In this document: positions 42,919-55,140 of the stretch, in pieces
How the letters are laid out: each line of letters begins with the position of its first letter
Position numbering within the stretch: position 1 is the stretch's first letter
Assembly (NCBI GenBank): GCA_003008705.1
Contig: PDUO01000035.1
Location: 130,101 to 194,100 of the forward strand
Source of the DNA: Pezicula radicicola
Taxonomy: Eukaryota > Ascomycota > Leotiomycetes > Helotiales > Dermateaceae
Direction: 5' to 3'
DNA length: 64,000 bases
The notes under the pieces: model-generated
Database searches by the model: none
What the model was told of the DNA's origin: nothing
Seen by the model: the letters and a program-made list of their open reading frames with translations, nothing else
Translations under genes and position numbers: made by a program

Positions 42919-44694
42919 ATGCGACGAACTTCAGTGTCGCTGCCAACGAGCAAAGTTGCACACGACGCTCACGAGAAGCCAGCTCGATACAACTCGAGAA
43001 GCGTAAATCATAAGACCGGCATCCTGGAGAACCTCAAAATCGCGTGGATGACGCAGAGTCAGCGGGCAAGATATGTTAAGAGTGGAGGGATCCTTCTGTT
43101 CCTTCTATTCTTGTTCTACTATCTCTCGCCCAGTGGAACAGATGTATACAGTGGAGGTACTGCGAGCAACCTACTATCATATATCATAAGATCAATTAAC
43201 GCTTACATTGTCTAAAGGTGCGAGTGTTGGCAAGACGGGTGCGCAGGCGCCTATCGACCCGTCATTAGGGACGACGAAGTGCTCGAAGTCCAGCGACCCT
43301 TCGAAACCCCTTGTCCAGTATGTCCTTATGATTGATGCTGGTAGCACTGGTTCCCGAATCCATGTTTACAAGTTCAACAACTGTGGCTCTACGCCAGAGC
43401 TGGAAAGCGAGGAATTCAAGATGACCGAAAAAGTGGATGGAAAGTCTTCTGGTTTGAGCTCTTTCGATACAGATGCTGAGGGCGCTGCCAAGAGTTTGGA
43501 TATGCTCATGGATGTTGCCGTCGCAACTGTCCCCGACAATTTTAAGGCCTGTTCCCCTGTTGCTGTGAAGGCTACAGCAGGTTTGCGAAAGCTCGGTGAG
43601 GAGAAGAGCGCGAAGATTCTCGAAGCAGTTCGCACCAGATTGGAAACCGTCTATCCCTTCCCGGTCATCTCAAAGGAGGAGAACGGTGTCGCTGTTATGG
43701 ATGGTAGTGATGAGGGTGTGTACGCTTGGATCACCACCAATTACTTATTGGGCAAAATTGGCGGGCCTGACCACTCCGAAACTGCAGCTGTATTTGATCT
43801 TGGAGGAGGTTCTACCCAGATTGTCTTTGAGCCTACCTTCAAGAGCGCAATCAATGGGGGCACACCCGAGAAATTGGCAGAGGGTGACCACAAGTACAAG
43901 CTTAGCTTTGGAGGAAGAGATTTCGAACTCTATCAACATTCTCATCTCGGCTACGGTCTCATGTCAGCTCGCGAAACCATTCATCAGACCCTCGTTCAAG
44001 ACATCCACGCATCTAGTCCAACCGAGCACTCCTGGATACAAGGCCCAGTTGTCAACCCCTGCATTGCCCCAGGAATGGCACGCCAAATTGAAGTACCGCT
44101 CCCAGATGGCCACGTTCTAGGAAAAAAGATTTCAGTAAATATGACTGGTCCATCTTCCCCTGCTCCAGCTCAATGCCGCAAACTCGCCGAGAAAATCCTC
44201 GTCAAGGACAAGGAGTGCCCTCTTGCCCCTTGTTCGTTCAATGGCGTTCATCAACCTTCTCTTGAGAAGACCTTTTCGACGGAGGATGTTTATACCTTCT
44301 CATACTTTTTTGATCGTACCGAGCCTCTTGGTATGCCAGAGTCTTTCACCTTGAAAGAATTGCACCATCTCACTAGCCAAGTCTGTGGCGGGGAGCATCA
44401 TTGGGATGTGTTTGAGGGTGTACCTGGTGCGATGGAGGAGCTGAAGGACCGTCCAGAATGGTGCCTGGATCTCAACTTCATGCTAGCGCTCTTGCACACT
44501 GGTTATGAGATGCCCATTGAAAGAGAGGTCAAGATCGCGAAGAAAATCAAGGGCAATGAGTTAGGTTGGTGTCTTGGTGCCAGGTATGATGAAGACTCAC
44601 TATATTTCTTTGATATTGACTAACTCTATACGACAGTCTTCCACTACTATCCCAAAATTCAGGATGGAAGTGCCGCGTCAAAGAGATTTCATAG
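42919..44694 (+). CDS. gda1: Golgi guanosine diphosphatase (GDA1/CD39 family)
   Basis: Exons 42919-43156, 43218-44583 and 44637-44694 give 553 aa. It hydrolyses GDP (and UDP) in the Golgi lumen to GMP, which exchanges for GDP-mannose during glycosylation. Type II membrane topology: a basic cytosolic tail, then a TM segment at about residues 57-69 (GILLFLLFLFYYL). Apyrase-conserved regions are visible: DAGSTGSRIHVY (ACR1, about 119-130), KATAGLR (ACR2), GSDEGVYAWITTNYL (ACR3) and VFDLGGGSTQIVF (ACR4). The last short exon restores the family ending LGASLPLL...WKCRVKEIS; reading through the intron would replace it. The GT15 mannosyltransferase at 49475 acts in the same pathway but is not adjacent. 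Confidence 0.95.
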
Positions 44695-44773
44695 ACTCTT
44701 ATAGAATCGCATGCATGGTTGGCGTAAGGAACAATGTCATGATAGGTCATGAAGGGGAAAAATTATACCTAGG

Positions 44774-45553
44774 TTACATAACATTACAACATAATTTAGA
44801 ACATTGCCCTTTCTTCGTTCTTTGTCTGTAACCTCCCCACCGTCCTGTGAAGAGAAAAGGAGGCCCAATAAGTGGTTGGTTCTCCGATTCCACCTGTCTC
44901 CGCTCTAGCTCGCAAAGTTGGGCGAACAATTCTGTGGGACAGCTTTCAGACTCCATTGAACTAGCCAATGAAGAATTCCTTTCCTGCTGCGCAGAAGAGA
45001 GCAAGGTATCAATCCTGACCCCTTGTTGCTGAAATTCTGTTTGCTGTCGCCTCTCGTCCTGCTGTCCTTTTTGCTGGTCCAGAAATAGCTGGTCTGGATC
45101 TTGTGCTAAGAATGGAGTCTCCTCCACCCGTCTATTAATACCGTACTCTTCCCCAAACAGTCTCTGCAGCTCTCCCACCTCTCCATCACCATCATCCTCT
45201 CTCCCAATAGGTAATGGACTTTTGCAAAACCGTTCCCCATCTACCACATGCTTTCCTGCACCAAGAACGCCATCATAGTTCCCTTCATCCAAATACTCAA
45301 CACCAGCTCCACACATCTCTGACGTTCTCGCATCCCCTGTCGTTCTCGCATCCTCTGCCGTTCTCACGTTCGTTGCCACTCTTCTCTCCCTTGTCGTTCC
45401 CAAATTCCCAATCATATGAACCTGCAAAAAATGCAAATCACGCAGTGTTTCGGTTGTAAAGTCTGTATGATTGCATGCTGGGCAGCGGAGAGGGTGACCG
45501 AATAGTGACGGTAGACGTTCGCTGCATTGTCGGATTGGATTTAGTGGATTCAT
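44774..45553 (-). CDS. Hypothetical protein with one C2H2-like finger
   Basis: Single open frame of 259 codons from ATG to stop, convergent with GDA1 and ending 80 bp from it. Near the N-terminus C24-x2-C27-x13-H41-x4-H46 (CPACNHTDF to LQVHM) fits a C2H2 zinc finger. A short repeat (RTAEDARTTGDARTSE) follows, then a long acidic/Gln-rich region with QQQ tracts and no other domain. The lack of conservation signals keeps confidence moderate. Confidence 0.55.
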   Translation of the reverse strand: MNPLNPIRQCSERLPSLFGHPLRCPACNHTDFTTETLRDLHFLQVHMIGNLGTTRERRVATNVRTAEDARTTGDARTSEMCGAGVEYLDEGNYDGVLGAGKHVVDGERFCKSPLPIGREDDGDGEVGELQRLFGEEYGINRRVEETPFLAQDPDQLFLDQQKGQQDERRQQTEFQQQGVRIDTLLSSAQQERNSSLASSMESESCPTELFAQLCELERRQVESENQPLIGPPFLFTGRWGGYRQRTKKGQCSKLCCNVM

Positions 45554-47810
45554 TTTGTGCTAGTGAATATGTTAGTTATGTGCGGATACAGATGAATAAA
45601 GGTGAATCGTACGGTGCTCAGTATTGTGGTGATTGTTAGTGGTGATTTTGGGTCGCTGAGATGATTTGGGTCGCTGAGATGATTTGGGTCGCTGAGATGA
45701 TTTTGGTTATTCAAAATTTTGAGTCGCTCAAAATATCTAGGTCGCTCAAAACAACTCAGTCGCCCAGATCATTTGGATTATTCGAAATCTGAGTCGCTCA
45801 GAATTAATCAGTGATCCATGGTTAGTTTCTTGGTAGTAAGTTTCTGGGATATGTTGAAGGTGAAGCCGAAACCGGCCTCTTCAGATTTGACTCTTAGTTA
45901 CTGAGCTAAATGTGATTATTGTATTGAAATATTAAAAAGGTAAGTAGTATAGTATATTATAGCCAATGTGGTATGAGTGTCAGAGCATTATAATCCCAAT
46001 GGGAAAAGGCTAAGCCTTCGTCGCTTACAGGCGAGATGTCTCTGTGGTAAAGGAGTATCTTTTTGCCTTGGCAGGCAATGAAATAATATTTATATAATGC
46101 TTTTAAGCATTATAGGGTGTACATCAGATGATACCTATGAACTGTTCCAATACCTCTTGAATTGTTATTGGGGAATGATTTCCTTATCTTGCCTTAAATT
46201 TTAGAGCAAACACACATTTGGTCATGTGGTCTCGCCTTAAAAGATTTTGGTCTATCTTGAAGATATGTTGTATTTTTGAGTACTTTCTGTAGGTAGAAGG
46301 GCTTGTCTTTCAAATAATTGCAGAAGTCAAGTTTAGAAAATAAAGGTATCTGTATACTAAAACATAGAATTGGCATTATGAGAAGGAGATGTTGAAATTG
46401 AAGAAAAGTTAACATTAAAATGGTCTTAAGTAGATCATATTTGCCGTCCACTTCCACTAGTATGGCTGTTGTGCTGCAACAAACAAATACTCTCTCACTA
46501 TCGCCGGGCGTTCTGCTACTTGACATGACCTGGGGGGGCTTGAAGTCCGCCTCACTTATTATGAAGATCTCCACAGATACAAGCAAACCTGTATTTATCT
46601 GTAATGACGCAATTTTGACATACTTTCTGGTGGGATAGATATCTCCTTGGGGACATAGCTTTCTACAAGCTTGCTTATTTAAGCACAAAAGAATTACTGA
46701 ATACCTTCGCAAGTGATCTATATAAAAATAGCGGTACATGTTCTAAAGACTAGCCATCATATGTCTCATTCATGTATCTGCATTTCTTACTTTTTTGTTT
46801 CCTTTTTAAATAAAGCGCAAACATTCTTTCAAAAGAAAATGAACAATAGACAAATAATCATACTGTTCATCCATTCTACCAGCCCAAATCAAACTATGAA
46901 AATCAAATCAACTGAATGCAATCAATCCTTTAACAAGCAAGCATTTCATACTCCACTCTACATCCAGATGTCTAACACCCTCTGATTGTGGTCCAGAAGT
47001 CTCTCTAGACCCAGATGATCCAATTAACGGTGCACTGCTAGAAAATGCAGCTGTGCTTGATAAGGATGTAGTTGAGGGGGATGGTGGTGATGTACTTGAT
47101 GTACTTAAAGAGGGAGGTATTAAGGAAATGCTTAATGTTGAGGAAACGAATAGAGTTGTTCAAGAGATAGGACTAGGTGCTGAGAAGGAAGTTGTGAGGG
47201 TGTTTGAAAGGTCAGTACCTTGCCTTGGCTTTGGAAGATTAAGGCTTAGTTTTCTTTTTGTTTCAAGAACGAGGAAAAGGATAGGTTGACTATTTACTTA
47301 CAGGAATGTAGAGTGTAGATGTGGTTGTGGGGGGAATAATAGAGATTACGAGGATACTAAGATGGTTGGGTAAGAGTTGCGTGGTTGTGATGGTTAACAA
47401 TTGCAGCTGCATGTTCAAGAATACAGAAAGCGCATTAGCAGTTCTGGTTATAAATCTAAGTTAGCGAGGGAAAAGAGACGAGAAAGGACCTTAGCAGTGG
47501 AAGATCATTCGACACAAGATTTGTGCAAGGAACTCCCGTAAAGAGGAAAGAAAGACTATGCGGCAAGGAATCCTAAACATATGAATTTGAAGGTTTAAGA
47601 AGACTACCTATAATAGCTATATAGAGAGAAAGTGGTTTGAAGTGATAGCTATCATGATATTACAAGACTTAAATCATGATTGGACAATAGCAATGTTAAG
47701 CAACCAACTAAACCTCCCATAGGCACCAGGAGTAACCAGGCGACGAGTCATAACACCGTACAAATATAACAATTATTCTATGTTCACCCCACATTAGACC
47801 CTCTAAATAA
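45554..47810. other. Intergenic, repeats and A+T-rich sequence
   Basis: Contains the 18-bp tandem repeat described separately. A minus-strand frame at 46194-46739 (181 codons) is Phe/Leu/Lys-rich like random A+T-rich sequence. On the plus strand an ATG-less acidic frame at about 46985-47211 (NGALLENAAVLDKDVVEGD, then EEGIKEMLNVEE-like) looks coding but could not be linked to a start or neighbouring exon. Confidence 0.4.
45648..45812. repeat. 18-bp GGTCGCTGAGATGATTTG tandem repeat, decaying
   Basis: Three units at about 45650, 45668 and 45686 are followed by degenerate units keyed on (G/A)GTCGCTCA at about 45722, 45740, 45758 and 45792. Spacing stays near multiples of 18 bp. Confidence 0.8.
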
Positions 47811-48707
47811 TTAAATAATCCCACCTGTCTTCCCCGGCTCAGCAATCATCCCATAAACCACAAATCCCTCCCCACCAACAGCATAATCACCATTCTTAGT
47901 AATACTCCCCTTCCCAACCACCACCTCAGCCACAGTACGAAAGCCAAAATGTATATAAACATCTCTAGCATGCGAACTCGTAGCTTCCAGCCATACCGGG
48001 ATACCTTCTTGCTTAGCCTTTTCAAGATAAGGTTCTATAACTGCTCGAACGGCGCCTATATACCAGTCAGCATTTGAAGCGATTTCAACAATACCAGAAG
48101 AAAAAGAAAAGAAAAAATCATTTCAAAAAAGGATTGATTTGGAGAATCAAAATACAGTACTTACCCTTCTCATCTCTACCTGGATCCCTAGCAACAAGAT
48201 TCAAATACCAAAACCTTCTCTCACCCAAAGCCCTCTCCTTAATCACATCAAAACGATCGGCGAAATCCAACAAAACAAACGGTGATGCATCCCGATCAAA
48301 TTCACTCTTTTTAATTCCAGGAGGAAACCCTACATTCCCCCAAAAATGACCCAAATTATCAGCTAAACTTTTCTTTATCTTCATATGAAATCTCTACATA
48401 GGTATATACACATCAGATGTTAAGAAGCAACTAAAGCAAACATACATAAAGCAACAGCAGCACCCTCCCCAGCCCAAATAATCTCACCACCACCCTCAAT
48501 CTTAGCAGTAATATGATGAACCCAATGTTTCATCCAATATTCTTCTGTAATAATACCATCTTGTGCACCAGGTGGTAATGGTTCCGTTGCGAGAATTACT
48601 GAGCGCTCGAGGGGATCATTTGCGAAAGCACGGGTGAAGAGACGGGCTACTGGTTGTATATATTCGTGCTTGCCGACAGAAGTTTTGATCTTATCAATTG
48701 ATGCCAT
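47811..48707 (-). CDS. GNAT-family N-acetyltransferase
   Basis: Three recognisable coding blocks: 48707 to about 48446, about 48393-48165, and 48055-47811 (ends PGKTGGII). Block 1 reads LFTRAFANDPLERS, the usual GNAT start. Block 2 ends RRFWYLNLVARDPGRDEKG, and block 3 begins GAVRAVIEPYLEKAKQEG and holds WLEATSSHARDVYIHFGF, the acetyl-CoA-site motif region. Blocks 2 and 3 splice cleanly (GTAAGT...TATAG). Between blocks 1 and 2 the strong donor GTATGT (48445) with acceptor TAG gives TAG in frame. Other donors in the region are weak or make an intron under 40 nt. So either the junction uses an unusual site or the gene carries a frame error. Substrate unknown. Confidence 0.6.
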
Positions 48708-49474
48708 GATTTTTTCTTCTTCTTCTAGGTCTGTGGTGAAGTGAATTAATTGATGATGAAGAGAAAGAGCTTGTGTTATAAGGGAATGGAATTGTGGTTT
48801 ATAAAGTACTATCCCGTCTGTTGAGTCATCGCTTAAGAATTAAGGGCGTGCCGCAAACATGGCATGGATGGGTTGAAAGAGCAGGCCTGAGTCTTTTTGT
48901 TATAGAATAATACCTACAGAAATGGGAATTAGTGAAATTAGGTATATTAAATGAGAGGAGTTTGAGAATGTGTTGTATATAACTTCAAAGTGCCAATTCG
49001 AATAGTAGGAAAGTGGCCGAACTTCTATCGCTTGGGAGCTCAATCCTCTTAGTTACCCACCTTATGAACTATATCCTAACTACTTGCCTATCAATTTGGA
49101 CGATGCCGTTGATACACTGCATTAGTGCCCCAAAGCTAAAGATTGAAGGGTTTGAATTATATTTAGACTCTTGGAAGCGAAGTGTATACGAGTAGACTTT
49201 CTCATTCCTAATGTTCATCCACCATCTATAGGATTTAGGTTTGTTAAAACAACAGTCTAAACTTATAGAGGCGTGCCTCTGCACAATCATTCGAGGGAAG
49301 AAAATAAAGTTACAAGAAAAAGTTCGTTGATCTAACTTATTTCACATTGATATAGACTGACTACCAGCCCCCCAAAACGCCACAATGCAATATCGTTCAA
49401 TACAAGCGGGACTATTACCCTGTCCACGCACATCTAAGTATCTTCCAGAAACCAGCCGTTTTGCAAATATGTAA
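48708..49474. other. Intergenic spacer
   Basis: Upstream of the GNAT gene and downstream of the mannosyltransferase. No recognisable feature. Confidence 0.5.
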
Positions 49475-51198
49475 TCAAGGGCTAGCCCATCCGCCAGCAA
49501 CATCCACCCATTCAGCTAAGCAACTTCCCTGTTTGCCTTCAACATCCACAATATCTGTGTCACATCTGCATCTGCATCCGACACCGTTCTCCTTCACAGC
49601 ATCCCAAGATTCCCAGTAATCGTCTTCTTCTTTTCGTTTTTTCTCATCCAAGGTGGTCTTTTCAAGGAAGGGTGTACGTGCCAACTGACGTGCTGGGGCG
49701 TTAGCGGGACAATGTTGGATGGTGGTGTGTCTGTAGCCGAAATCTCTGAAATAATGGATATCCCGAGGTGCAAGCAGAGCGCCTGCGGCTAAGGAGTGAA
49801 TAGGGGCATCTCCCCACTAGGTCTTGATCAGTACAGAGCCAAAACATATATAGCCCGGGAAAACTTACTCGTTCCATCCAAAATCCTCCACTACGATCCA
49901 TCATCTGAAAGAAGTCTTCATACTCCTTACTTCTAAACCAACTGAGTCTTGCAATTTCAAAATTGGACCAGAAATGGCACATGTTGTATTTCTCGCCTTC
50001 CATGGCCTCGGGATCAATATCTGGCAAAGATGCTCGGGATGGGTCGCCTCGTAGGATCTCTTCTGGCAGTGGATGCTTGTCTTCCTTTTCTTCTTCCTTT
50101 TCTTCCGGTTGGGGCTCAACAAACATTTCCCAAAGACCCTGAGAGGTCAAGTTGTTGACTCTCTTGTATGCAGAAGCGTATCGCCAAATGTTTGGTACAG
50201 TCTCCTTCAATTCTTTTACTGCAATGGTGAAACCGTATGTCTTGTTCGTCTCGATCATCTTGAGGAAGGGATCACTAATCATGTCAGTCAAGTTTTCATC
50301 ACTGGAATAAGCAAACTTACTATGTAATATCACAGAAATACTTGATCTCTGGTTCCAGGCGCCAATACCATTCATACTTGGCCAGAAGCTCGTGCTTGTA
50401 GAAAAATCTGCGCATTGTCAGCGTAGTCGGCCATAGTACATAGAAAGTGTCACAAACCCAGAGTAAAATCTGCACATGGCATGGTAACTCTCCATACCAC
50501 CATACATGATTGCTGCGTCTCCTTGCTTTGCGATACCCTCTTTCGCAACCTTGGGATCTATCCAGTCAGGGAATCCCCACATCTTTGGGTCAATTTGTCC
50601 AAATTCCACCGGAGCGCTTGTGTAGTTCTGGATCGTGTCTTTGAACGTAGAATTGAATTCGCCATCGTTCAAGAAGACATATGGGTAGTGATACCAGCGG
50701 TTGAAATGTCGCTCTATGGATTTGATCGATTGAATTACACCTTCCAATTCTTTATTCCTTGCTAAGACCACGAATGCAGCGTTTGCTCGGGGTTGCGACG
50801 TATCCGGCTCTAAACAACCTGTCACAAAAACTTTGTCATGTTCTTCACTGATTTTCCTGCGAGGCAAAGTTTAGCAAAGCGTACCAAGAAAGTTTCGACT
50901 CCCAAGGCTTGGCATACCTGATGGATGGCGGTGCGCCAGCTGGCATTAATATCCCCACAGGCGAAGAGGGATGGCGAACGAAAAGCACCAAAATCAATAC
51001 AACAACAATGCATGGGAAAAGGAGAACAACGCCTAAAGGTATTGAAATGCGTGAATTGCCCTTTAACCGCAAGGGCCGCCGAAAAAATGCCAGTCTCGAA
51101 GTTGCTTTATTCTTGGAAGAGCTAGGCTTTACTTCATCCAAGACGGGAAGGGGAGGCGTCGTAGGAATCCTCTTCAGGACTCTCTGTACGAATCCCAT
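49475..51198 (-). CDS. Alpha-1,2-mannosyltransferase, GT15 (KRE2/MNT1 family)
   Basis: Exons on the minus strand: 51198-50918, 50856-50458, 50407-50321, 50274-49869 and 49816-49475, giving 504 aa in consistent phase. It adds alpha-1,2-mannose from GDP-mannose to O- or N-linked glycans in the Golgi. Type II topology: a basic N-terminus, TM at about residues 53-74, then a lumenal domain. Diagnostic blocks are NAAFVVLARN, FNRWYHYPYVFLND, WYWRLEPEIKYFCDITYDPF and MCHFWSNFEIARLSWFRS. The C-terminal GDAPIHSLAAGALL motif and RHTTIQHCP are also family-typical. An insertion rich in Glu and Lys (EEKEEEKEDKHP) sits near residue 305, and a Cys-rich tail (CRCRCDTD) extends beyond the usual end. Confidence 0.93.
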
Positions 51199-52446
51199 TG
51201 ATGCGGTGCTGGGTATAGAAATCCTCGCGAAAGCTCTTTTTATACGGGGGGCGGACAGACTGGGACCCCCAAAGAAACACGGACAGGTCTAATCGGGGTC
51301 GCAAATATTACAAGGCGTATTCGGAATCGCAGGAGAGAATGGAAAGGGGACCGCGGAAAGACTGTCGAGCTCTATGTGCCAGTGTTGGATGGCGCTGTAA
51401 CGAATGGATGGGAGGAGAGATCCTCGAGGACGGTCAGAATACGTTTTGATGACGCGTCGGATAAAGAAGTTCAGCCTCCAGCAGCAAAAGTGCAGCAGGC
51501 GATTGTTGACGTATTATAGCATCCGATGCTGAGGAGAAGTGTGCAGCGGGTGTCGATGGGGGTGGTCGAGATGTTGGAGGTGTGGAGGTCAGGCCAGAGG
51601 TCCGTTTGGTCGTTTCTTGCAGTGCGATAGGAGAGAGATGTGGTGAAAGAAGGCAGGAAACTAAAGGCCTATCTCGGCTAAAGATCCTTGCTGGTGTGAA
51701 TTGGAACGACCCCTGATTTCTGGGAAGGATTCAAGAAGAATAGTGAATTTCTAACCGTGACGAGAGCGTGAGATGGAGATATAAAGCTTTATACCTACAC
51801 GGCCACTTGAAAAGGGCCCGTTTTGAAGGATGATTGTTGGTTTTATAAGAAGAGCCAGAGTTATTACCTTATTCCTCACCACATCACCACATCAGTCACG
51901 TCCCGACTCACCCAACAACAGAGGCAAAGTCCTCCGTACGGGGTGTACCCACGTAAATAATGAGCACGCTACCCACACACCCCGAGTAGTTTCTATTTCC
52001 ATCACAAGTCTTATGCGCGAGAAACTTTCTGCATCTCTGCCTATCCACTGCTGAGGCTGAATCTTGCACAATCTTGCACATCCTGCTACATAAAAGAGGC
52101 CACCGTATGGGCTAGATGCCCAATCCCCTTTTCCATGCTGTGATGTCTGTACATGGAATCTCCATAACTTTCCTCTTGTGGAGCTGCACACCGGTATTGC
52201 AAATCCGGCACTATTAAACCGTCCCAACTTCTAACCTATCAAAAGTCTGGTACAGAGAAGGTCGGTTACACTGCGTAGCGGCCACCAAACTATTCAAAGC
52301 GCAACACTGCACTGACATACTCGTATCGAGAGCCTCAATGTTCAAAAACGGTCAGACCTCAATAAGGAACCCAGGCAGGCACACGACCACAATTACAAAC
52401 CCCAAGAAGCTGTAGGGGTTCAGCCCTACAGAAAATCCATTCAATC
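51199..52446. other. Divergent intergenic region
   Basis: 1.25 kb between the mannosyltransferase (minus) and the DUF4604 gene (plus). No ORF or repeat worth calling. Confidence 0.5.
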
Positions 52447-52980
52447 ATGTCAAAAATCACACCCAAAAACCTGGAATACGACACTACACTACCTCCATTT
52501 CTCCAACGCCTGCAAGGGCAAAATTCAGGAAGAGATGGCCGCCACGACTTTCAAACTGCCCGGCCCAAGCGCGCACGGAATGAGGATGATGAACGAGAGG
52601 ATGAACCGGTGTACTTCGATGAAGCGAGTGGCGAGACATTGACCAAGGGAGAATGGGAGGAGCGGGAGAAGCAGAAGGAGGGTAATGAGGCTGTTATCGA
52701 GGGAGAGGGTGACCTTAAGAAGACTAATGAAGACAATGGTGAGAAGAATTCCGGAAGAGATGGCAAAGAGAAAGAGAAGGTTGCAGCAATTGGCGCTGGG
52801 AAGAAGAGGAAAGCTGGGAGGATTATCGGTGGTGATGAGGTCCTAGATGGACAGAATGGCAAAGCTACGGAGTTGAAGAAGCTTGTGGTGGAAAAGAAAA
52901 ATGAGGTTAAGAAAGCAGACAAGGGAGCAACTGCGAAAAAGGGAAAAAAGATAAAGCTGAGCTTTGGAGACGATGAATGA
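52447..52980 (+). CDS. DUF4604 domain protein
   Basis: Single exon, 177 aa. The N-terminal MSKITPKNLEYDTTLPPFLQ is the conserved start of fungal DUF4604 proteins, followed by EPVYFDEASGETLTKGEWEE. The rest is Lys/Glu-rich and probably disordered, ending KKIKLSFGDDE, which also recurs in this family. A basic KKRKAGR cluster suggests nuclear location. No biochemical function is established. Start is the ATG directly before the conserved segment. Confidence 0.8.
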   Translation: MSKITPKNLEYDTTLPPFLQRLQGQNSGRDGRHDFQTARPKRARNEDDEREDEPVYFDEASGETLTKGEWEEREKQKEGNEAVIEGEGDLKKTNEDNGEKNSGRDGKEKEKVAAIGAGKKRKAGRIIGGDEVLDGQNGKATELKKLVVEKKNEVKKADKGATAKKGKKIKLSFGDDE

Positions 52981-53402
52981 TGTCGAGTGGTTTGCTCATG
53001 GGATGGGCACAAATAAGGCGTTGGATCCGGACTGCTATTTTTGATACCCCTGGTGCAATTTCATACGAGGCACTCATATTGAGGCCTTTAATATCAAAAC
53101 AAAGGCAAAGGCGAAGTAAACGCAGAGAAAAGACTTTTATTCAAAGTTTCGCATGGTCTTTTCCGCCTTTGAAGATCCATAAATACATGGCCTACTTCCA
53201 TGCAAGAGCTATGCAACCATTTGACGCCGGGCCCGAAGCGGATTCAACATCAAAAGTAGATGATGAACCGAAAACATAACGCTAATGCCCCCAGCACCTG
53301 CTAATATCCACAACGCCCGCAAAAGCAAAAACCCATGCAGTCAATTACTGTCCCTTTAGTCACTAGAGTTTTTAAATCCAGGTGTCACACAGGTAAGCTT
53401 CG
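52981..53402. other. Intergenic between convergent genes
   Basis: 422 bp of 3' flanks. A 100-codon plus-strand frame at 52977-53279 shows no family features. Confidence 0.45.
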
Positions 53403-54336
53403 TCAAGCTGCTTGTTGCTTCATAACGAAGTCCCAAAGCATCTTGACTAGCGTGTCTGGTAAAGTGTACAGGTCGACATGGAACTCGCCCTCTGCAATAA
53501 ATTAGCTCTTGAAACTCAACAAATGCATAAAGAACATACGCTCAGCATCGTTCTTCGTGTATGTGTCTTCCGATTTGTTGTCATGGATCATTTGCACAAC
53601 TTGCAGCAGATCGTCTTCGGTCAACTTCACAAGTCCATCCGCCAACTTCTCCATATCAACGTTTCCAGCAGCCCGCTTCCGCTTTTTCTCACTGTCCTTC
53701 TTACGGTTGCCATTCTCATCACCGGGAACAGGGCCGGTCTCACGCAATATATCAATGAGCGCAGCACTGGGGTTCTTGAAGGTAACCTGATGCTTAGCCT
53801 CGTATCGACCCTTTGCGAAGTTCAGATCGTGTGGGATGCTATTCTTGCCGCCTTTCTCCGTAGTGAATAGATCGATTGTCATGTCAAATTCTCCCCAGCC
53901 CTCATTTTCGCATCGAAAGGGTGGCTTTGTAAAAGCTAAGAAATGGCATCATATTAGTTCATTGTAGAACGTGAACCTTGCGGCGCGTAGACTTACTCTG
54001 AATAGGGTTCTTGAATGAAGGATGAAGATTGTAAACAGCTTTAGTAAAGCAGTTGGCAGTCTTCTCTTCACCAGCATCGTCCAGCAAGAATATCTCAATA
54101 TTCCAGCTCTTCATTGGAAACCCCTCCATCTCAGAGGGTTTATCACTATGGGGCAGAAAGTCAGCATTCCTTACTGATCTGAAAGAGGTAGCATAATATC
54201 TTCGTTGCGGGCGTACATGTTACGCTGCTCCGTGATAAGTTTCACGGTGCGCTTGATCTGGTATTTTGTTAGTATTGCTTTTGCAGGAGATGGGTATATT
54301 TCTCAGCTTGCTTTTGAGACTTACATCGGCAACCAT
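53403..54336 (-). CDS. taf14: TAF14-like YEATS-domain subunit
   Basis: Exons on the minus strand: 54336-54325 (12 nt), 54257-54175, 54145-53997, 53935-53540 and 53491-53403, giving 242 aa, close to the 244 aa of yeast Taf14. The YEATS domain spans about residues 1-130: KRTVKLITEQR, EMEGFPMKSWNIEIFLLD, HPSFKNP, PPFRCENEGWGEFDMTIDLF and NFAKGRYEAKHQVTFKNPS. Tyr and Trp residues there form the acyl-lysine cage in known members. The C-terminal part (about 165-242) with MEKLADGLVKLTEDDLLQVV matches the extra-terminal (ET) domain that binds short linear motifs in partner subunits. Known complexes include TFIID, TFIIF, SWI/SNF, INO80 and NuA3. Confidence 0.92.
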
Positions 54337-55140
54337 AATGAAGTTTTACTTTGAATGCGCGAACTAAGATTGCTTGATTATGGACGGCGAGGGTCTGAAT
54401 TGAATACAAGGTGGTTTGCGACGGGATGCGCTTGAGAGTTGACGAGCCGCGTCGTGGGGTTCGCGATATTCGACTTAGCGCGCATAGATTGGCGCCTTGG
54501 CGCCTGAGGCGATAATGACATAGCGAACCTGAGGAAATCTGGATGAACCTTGACATACCGGTATAAAGGTAGGTACTATATCTTCTTCACACAGGTAACT
54601 ACGTACCTATAACGTACAGTAACGTGAAGAGTCCACCAGATCTAACCAAACCAGTGCTTCAACTTTTATGGGGATGGATGGATATTAGACAGGATGGGAG
54701 AATATTTCTTCAGAAAGGTTCTTGTATCTGGTATCTGGTGCACAAGTAACAGCATAAGGTTCTTTTTTAGTTAGGACTTAACCAAACCTCAAAGAGTAGA
54801 TAATTTCACAAAACAGATCAAGACATGTCTTAAGAGAAGGGGCAAAGGAAGGACTACTATTGAAGTCTTTAAGTCTAACTACAGCCTCATGCATTGCCAT
54901 GGCCTCGAATTCGAAAGCTGGCATATCCTCCATCATGATGCATCACATCTATGATTCTGTTCCGTTAAAGATCAGGCTAAGGTCCCCTTTGTGGACCAAT
55001 GGTACAGAGGTGCTTACGTATAAGCATGGGGCATCAAGGGGTGAATGGTATGGGAAGGTGAATTTTCGTATCTCGTGATAAAGGTTATGGTGCTGTGTTG
55101 CTGTGCTTGAAGGGGACAGGGAAACGTGATGGTTCGATGA
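54337..55140. other. Intergenic spacer
   Basis: About 800 bp between the TAF14 promoter side and the RanBP1 3' end. No recognisable feature. Confidence 0.5.

Noticed and set aside
46194..46739. 181-codon minus-strand frame
   Set aside because: Phe/Leu/Lys/Ile composition expected from A+T-rich noncoding sequence and no recognisable motif.
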